A stretch of 8,811 bases of DNA, taken from positions 1-8,811 of the forward strand of contig JBEICQ010000084.1 in NCBI GenBank assembly GCA_040383885.1, read 5' to 3'. Both the position numbers and the translations under genes were made by a program. Under the pieces are notes generated by a model, which made no database searches, had not been told where the DNA came from, and worked only from the letters and a program-made list of their open reading frames with translations. Shown piece by piece: positions 7,297 to 8,811 of the stretch; within the stretch, counting starts at the first letter, position 1; every line of letters begins with the position of its first letter. Source of the stretch: JBEICQ01 sp040383885. Its GTDB lineage: Bacteria; Bacteroidota; Bacteroidia; UBA4408.

Positions 7297-8022
7297 TTAA
7301 CTCCTAAGTTCGAAGTTTTGACCAAGATATACCCGCCTTACTAATTCATCCTCGGCCAGTTCGCGAGGTGTCCCATGTTTTAGAATTTTTCCTTCAAAGA
7401 GCAGATAGGCACGATTGGTGATGCCAAGGGTTTCATGCACATTGTGGTCAGTAATTAATATTCCAATATTTTTTTCTTTGAGTTTCCCCACAATTTCCTG
7501 AATATCTTCTACCGCAATTGGATCAACTCCGGCAAAAGGCTCATCAAGGAGGATGAATACAGGGTCTACCGCCAAGGCCCTGGCAATCTCGGTCCTTCTC
7601 CTTTCTCCTCCACTGAGCAAATCCCCCCGGTTTTTCCTAACATGCTGCAATGAAAACTCATCCAACAGTGTTTCAAGTTTTTCATCTTGTTGCTTTTGTG
7701 TAAGATCGGTCATTTCCAGAATAGCCTTGATATTGTCTTCGATGGATAACTTCCTGAATACGCTTGCTTCCTGCGGCAGGTAAGCAATACCCAATTTGGC
7801 CCGCTTGTACATAGGTTCACCGGTGATGTCGCGTTCATCAAGAAATATTTTACCGGAATTAGGTCTGATCAGTCCTACGGTCATGTAAAAAGTGGTGGTT
7901 TTACCTGCACCATTGGGTCCCAGTAATCCTACTATCTCGCCCTGGTTTACCTCTACAGACACATCGTTTACTACAAGACGATTCTTGTATTTTTTAAACA
8001 GGTTTTCGGTGCGAAGCTTCAT
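7297..8022 (-). CDS. lptB: LPS export ABC transporter ATP-binding protein LptB
   Basis: This is the cytoplasmic ATPase of the LptB2FGC complex, which extracts lipopolysaccharide from the inner membrane and drives it to the cell surface. The 241-residue length fits LptB. The motifs are in order: Walker A GPNGAGKT (35-42), Q-loop Gln84 in 'YLPQEASVF', signature LSGGE followed by RRR (136-143), Walker B ILLDEP (157-162), D-loop AGVDP and H-loop His193 in 'ITDHNV'. The 'YLPQEASVFRKLSIEDNI' stretch and 'SGGERRRTEIARAL' are characteristic of LptB rather than of branched-chain amino-acid transporters (LivF/LivG), the closest alternative. No lptA, lptC, lptF or lptG lies in the window. The gene is divergent from the cold-shock gene and tail to tail with the DUF58 gene. 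I found no convincing promoter upstream. Confidence 0.92.
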   Translation of the reverse strand: MKLRTENLFKKYKNRLVVNDVSVEVNQGEIVGLLGPNGAGKTTTFYMTVGLIRPNSGKIFLDERDITGEPMYKRAKLGIAYLPQEASVFRKLSIEDNIKAILEMTDLTQKQQDEKLETLLDEFSLQHVRKNRGDLLSGGERRRTEIARALAVDPVFILLDEPFAGVDPIAVEDIQEIVGKLKEKNIGILITDHNVHETLGITNRAYLLFEGKILKHGTPRELAEDELVRRVYLGQNFELRS

Positions 8023-8131
8023 ATTGACTCGGGATATTGGGAATTATAAGGGAAAGGCGTGCTTTCGGCGTCGGCAAATTTCAAAAAATAATCCCATAAT
8101 AATAAATACATGCTTGCTAAAGATTATTTTA

Positions 8132-8139
8132 TATCTTTG
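8132..8139 (+). promoter_or_regulatory. Promoter (-7 element) of the cold-shock gene
   Basis: TATCTTTG, followed by AC, is an exact TAnnTTTG match in a very AT-rich stretch. A TTG occurs at 8114-8116 but the spacing (15 nt) is shorter than usual, so the -33 part is uncertain. Transcription from here would give a leader of about 100 nt before the ATG at 8249. Confidence 0.6.
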
Positions 8140-8144
8140 ACGCG

Positions 8145-8248
8145 ATCTTGGATAAATGAAGGATGTAATTGTTATCAATAAACTACAATTTTAATTCTAT
8201 CAAGCATTCCGGATTAACGGGAATTATCCCACATTAAATGCAATACTT
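8145..8248 (+). promoter_or_regulatory. Long 5' leader of the cold-shock gene
   Basis: About 100 untranslated nt separate the probable transcription start from the ATG at 8249. Visible pairings are AATTGT/ACAATT (8167-8172 with 8185-8190) and short stems around 8205-8231 (ATTCC with GGAAT, or GGGA with TCCC), which are mutually exclusive. Long structured leaders that control translation with temperature are known for cspA-type mRNAs of other bacteria. No E. coli-like cold box was seen. A regulatory role here is inference. Confidence 0.4.
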
Positions 8249-8440
8249 ATGAAAAAAGGGAAAGTTAAATTCTTTAACAACTCAAAGGGCTACGGATTTA
8301 TTTTACAAGAATCCGGAGAAGAAGTTTTCGTTCACCAGACTGGTTTGGTGGATAACATCAAGGAAAATGATGATGTTACCTTTGATGTGCAGCAAGGCAA
8401 AAAAGGCCTCAATGCTGTGAATGTAAAATTGGCTCAGTAA
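8249..8440 (+). CDS. Cold-shock domain protein (CspA family)
   Basis: This 63-residue single cold-shock-domain protein binds single-stranded RNA and DNA and acts as an RNA chaperone. RNP1 is KGYGFI (13-18) and RNP2 is VFVH (26-29). The start 'KGKVKFFNNSKGYGF' and the end 'GKKGLNAVNVKLAQ' are typical of short Bacteroidota Csp proteins. The lysine-rich ATGAAAAAAGGG start follows an A/T-rich leader without a Shine-Dalgarno sequence, as usual in the phylum. It appears monocistronic: an upstream TATCTTTG element and long leader precede it, and possible terminator hairpins follow. It is divergent from lptB. The numbered csp paralogue cannot be decided, so no symbol is given. Confidence 0.93.
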   Translation: MKKGKVKFFNNSKGYGFILQESGEEVFVHQTGLVDNIKENDDVTFDVQQGKKGLNAVNVKLAQ

Positions 8441-8513
8441 AAATCCACTACTCTCATTCGCCCTCACAAGGGCTTAGTGATTTGTCTGCCTTCGGCGGTC
8501 CTTGCCATTTTTT
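8441..8513 (+). terminator. Probable 3' hairpins/terminator of the cold-shock gene
   Basis: Directly after the stop, GCCCT-caca-AGGGC (8460-8473) forms a hairpin. It is nested in a longer pairing of 8441-8450 with 8475-8483 that has one bulged base. Further on, GGCGG-tcc-TTGCC (8495-8507, partly G-T pairs) stands right before six T residues (8508-8513). The second stem plus T-run resembles a weak intrinsic terminator; the first could protect the 3' end. Confidence 0.45.
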
Positions 8514-8525
8514 ACCCCTCAGTCA

Positions 8526-8545
8526 ATAAACAATCGTTTGTTTAT
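8526..8545. repeat. AT-rich perfect inverted repeat
   Basis: ATAAACAA (8526-8533) and TTGTTTAT (8538-8545) are exact reverse complements around TCGT. With only four central bases it could be a hairpin in RNA or a dimeric protein-binding site. It has no adjoining T-tract, so it is not a standard terminator. Confidence 0.5.
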
Positions 8546-8594
8546 AACTAGGATGTAAAAGCATAACCCAACTGGTGTAACGAGGATATCTTTG

Positions 8595-8618
8595 GCTGTA
8601 TTTAAAAAATGATACAGC
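8595..8618 (-). repeat. Inverted repeat downstream of the right-edge gene
   Basis: GCTGTAT (8595-8601) and ATACAGC (8612-8618) are exact reverse complements with a 10-nt A/T-rich loop. On the minus strand it lies about 17 nt beyond the stop of the gene at the window's right edge, so it may form the 3' end hairpin of that mRNA. There is no T-run after it on that strand. Confidence 0.4.
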
Positions 8619-8634
8619 TCTATTTAGCCTTCTT

Positions 8635-8811
8635 TCAACTTCTGGGTATAATTTGGATGGCGCTTCTGCCGTCGTCAGCTTTGGTGATTACCCAAAGGGT
8701 GAAGCCCTCTTCATCTACCTCAAACACTTTGTTGGTTGAACTCCAAGTGAAAAGAGGTTCCGTTTCCGGAGCTGTGAGGTTTGAGCAAAAGTTGCCGGGT
8801 GGTTTCAACGC
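8635..8811 (-). CDS. C-terminal end of an unrecognised protein (5' part outside window)
   Basis: On the minus strand the frame is open from the window edge to a TGA at 8635-8637, giving 58 residues and no internal stop. The translation reads like a real, folded C-terminus of mixed composition: it includes 'LFTWSSTNKVFEVDEEGF' and then 'TLWVITKADDGRSAIQIIP' before a short RS tail. The alternation of hydrophobic and polar residues suggests beta-strands. I do not recognise the family from this fragment. There is no start codon in view, so the gene begins beyond the window. It converges on the cold-shock gene with about 194 nt of non-coding DNA between stops. Confidence 0.55.
   Translation of the reverse strand, partial: ALKPPGNFCSNLTAPETEPLFTWSSTNKVFEVDEEGFTLWVITKADDGRSAIQIIPRS

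Larger units (their letters stand above)
8514..8634. other. Intergenic region with inverted repeats
   Basis: I see no gene here. It holds the perfect 8-nt inverted repeat described separately at 8526-8545, a TATCTTTG sequence on the plus strand at 8587-8594, and a 7-nt inverted repeat at 8595-8618. It lies between the 3' ends of two convergent genes. Confidence 0.5.

Noticed and set aside
8041..8100. Promoter for lptB on the minus strand
   Set aside because: The nearest match (TATTTTTTG) has one base too many in the spacer and there is no upstream TTG at a suitable distance.
1..8811. Mobile element, CRISPR array, tRNA or phage remnant
   Set aside because: No transposase, integrase, regularly spaced repeats, cloverleaf or target-site duplications were seen; gene content is housekeeping-like throughout.

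Overview
The window looks like ordinary chromosomal DNA from a member of the Bacteroidota. Three things point there. Several genes are preceded by the TAnnTTTG promoter element typical of that phylum, and start codons lack Shine-Dalgarno sequences. The gene content (a bacterial GH3 protein, a solo DUF58 protein, a 63-residue cold-shock protein, LptB) also fits. I cannot name a genus. There are no rRNA or tRNA genes, insertion sequences, CRISPR arrays or clear signs of recent transfer.

Left part (1-2880, plus strand): three closely packed genes that read as one operon. They are the C-terminal part of a DAO-type FAD-dependent oxidoreductase cut by the window edge, a GH3-family acyl-adenylating enzyme, and a LysE/RhtB-type exporter whose ATG overlaps the GH3 stop codon. 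This trio is the most interesting content, because GH3 enzymes of known function join amino acids to carboxylic acids and LysE proteins export amino acids.

Middle (2884-5820, minus strand): rlmD (23S rRNA m5U1939 methyltransferase) followed by a secreted TPR-repeat protein of unknown function. The TPR gene converges on the LysE gene with only 3 nt between stop codons. Divergent from rlmD is trxA (thioredoxin), with a near-consensus promoter upstream and a strong intrinsic terminator downstream.

Right part (6339-8811): a DUF58 protein (plus) converges with lptB (minus), again with a 3-nt gap. Divergent from lptB is a cold-shock gene with a TATCTTTG promoter element and a leader of about 100 nt. 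Beyond it lies about 190 nt of non-coding DNA rich in inverted repeats. After that comes the C-terminal end of an unrecognised minus-strand gene that runs off the window.

Most genes here are housekeeping: rRNA modification, thiol redox control, LPS export and cold-shock RNA binding. No definite new system is visible. The GH3/oxidoreductase/exporter operon and the csp leader are the best candidates for a second look.
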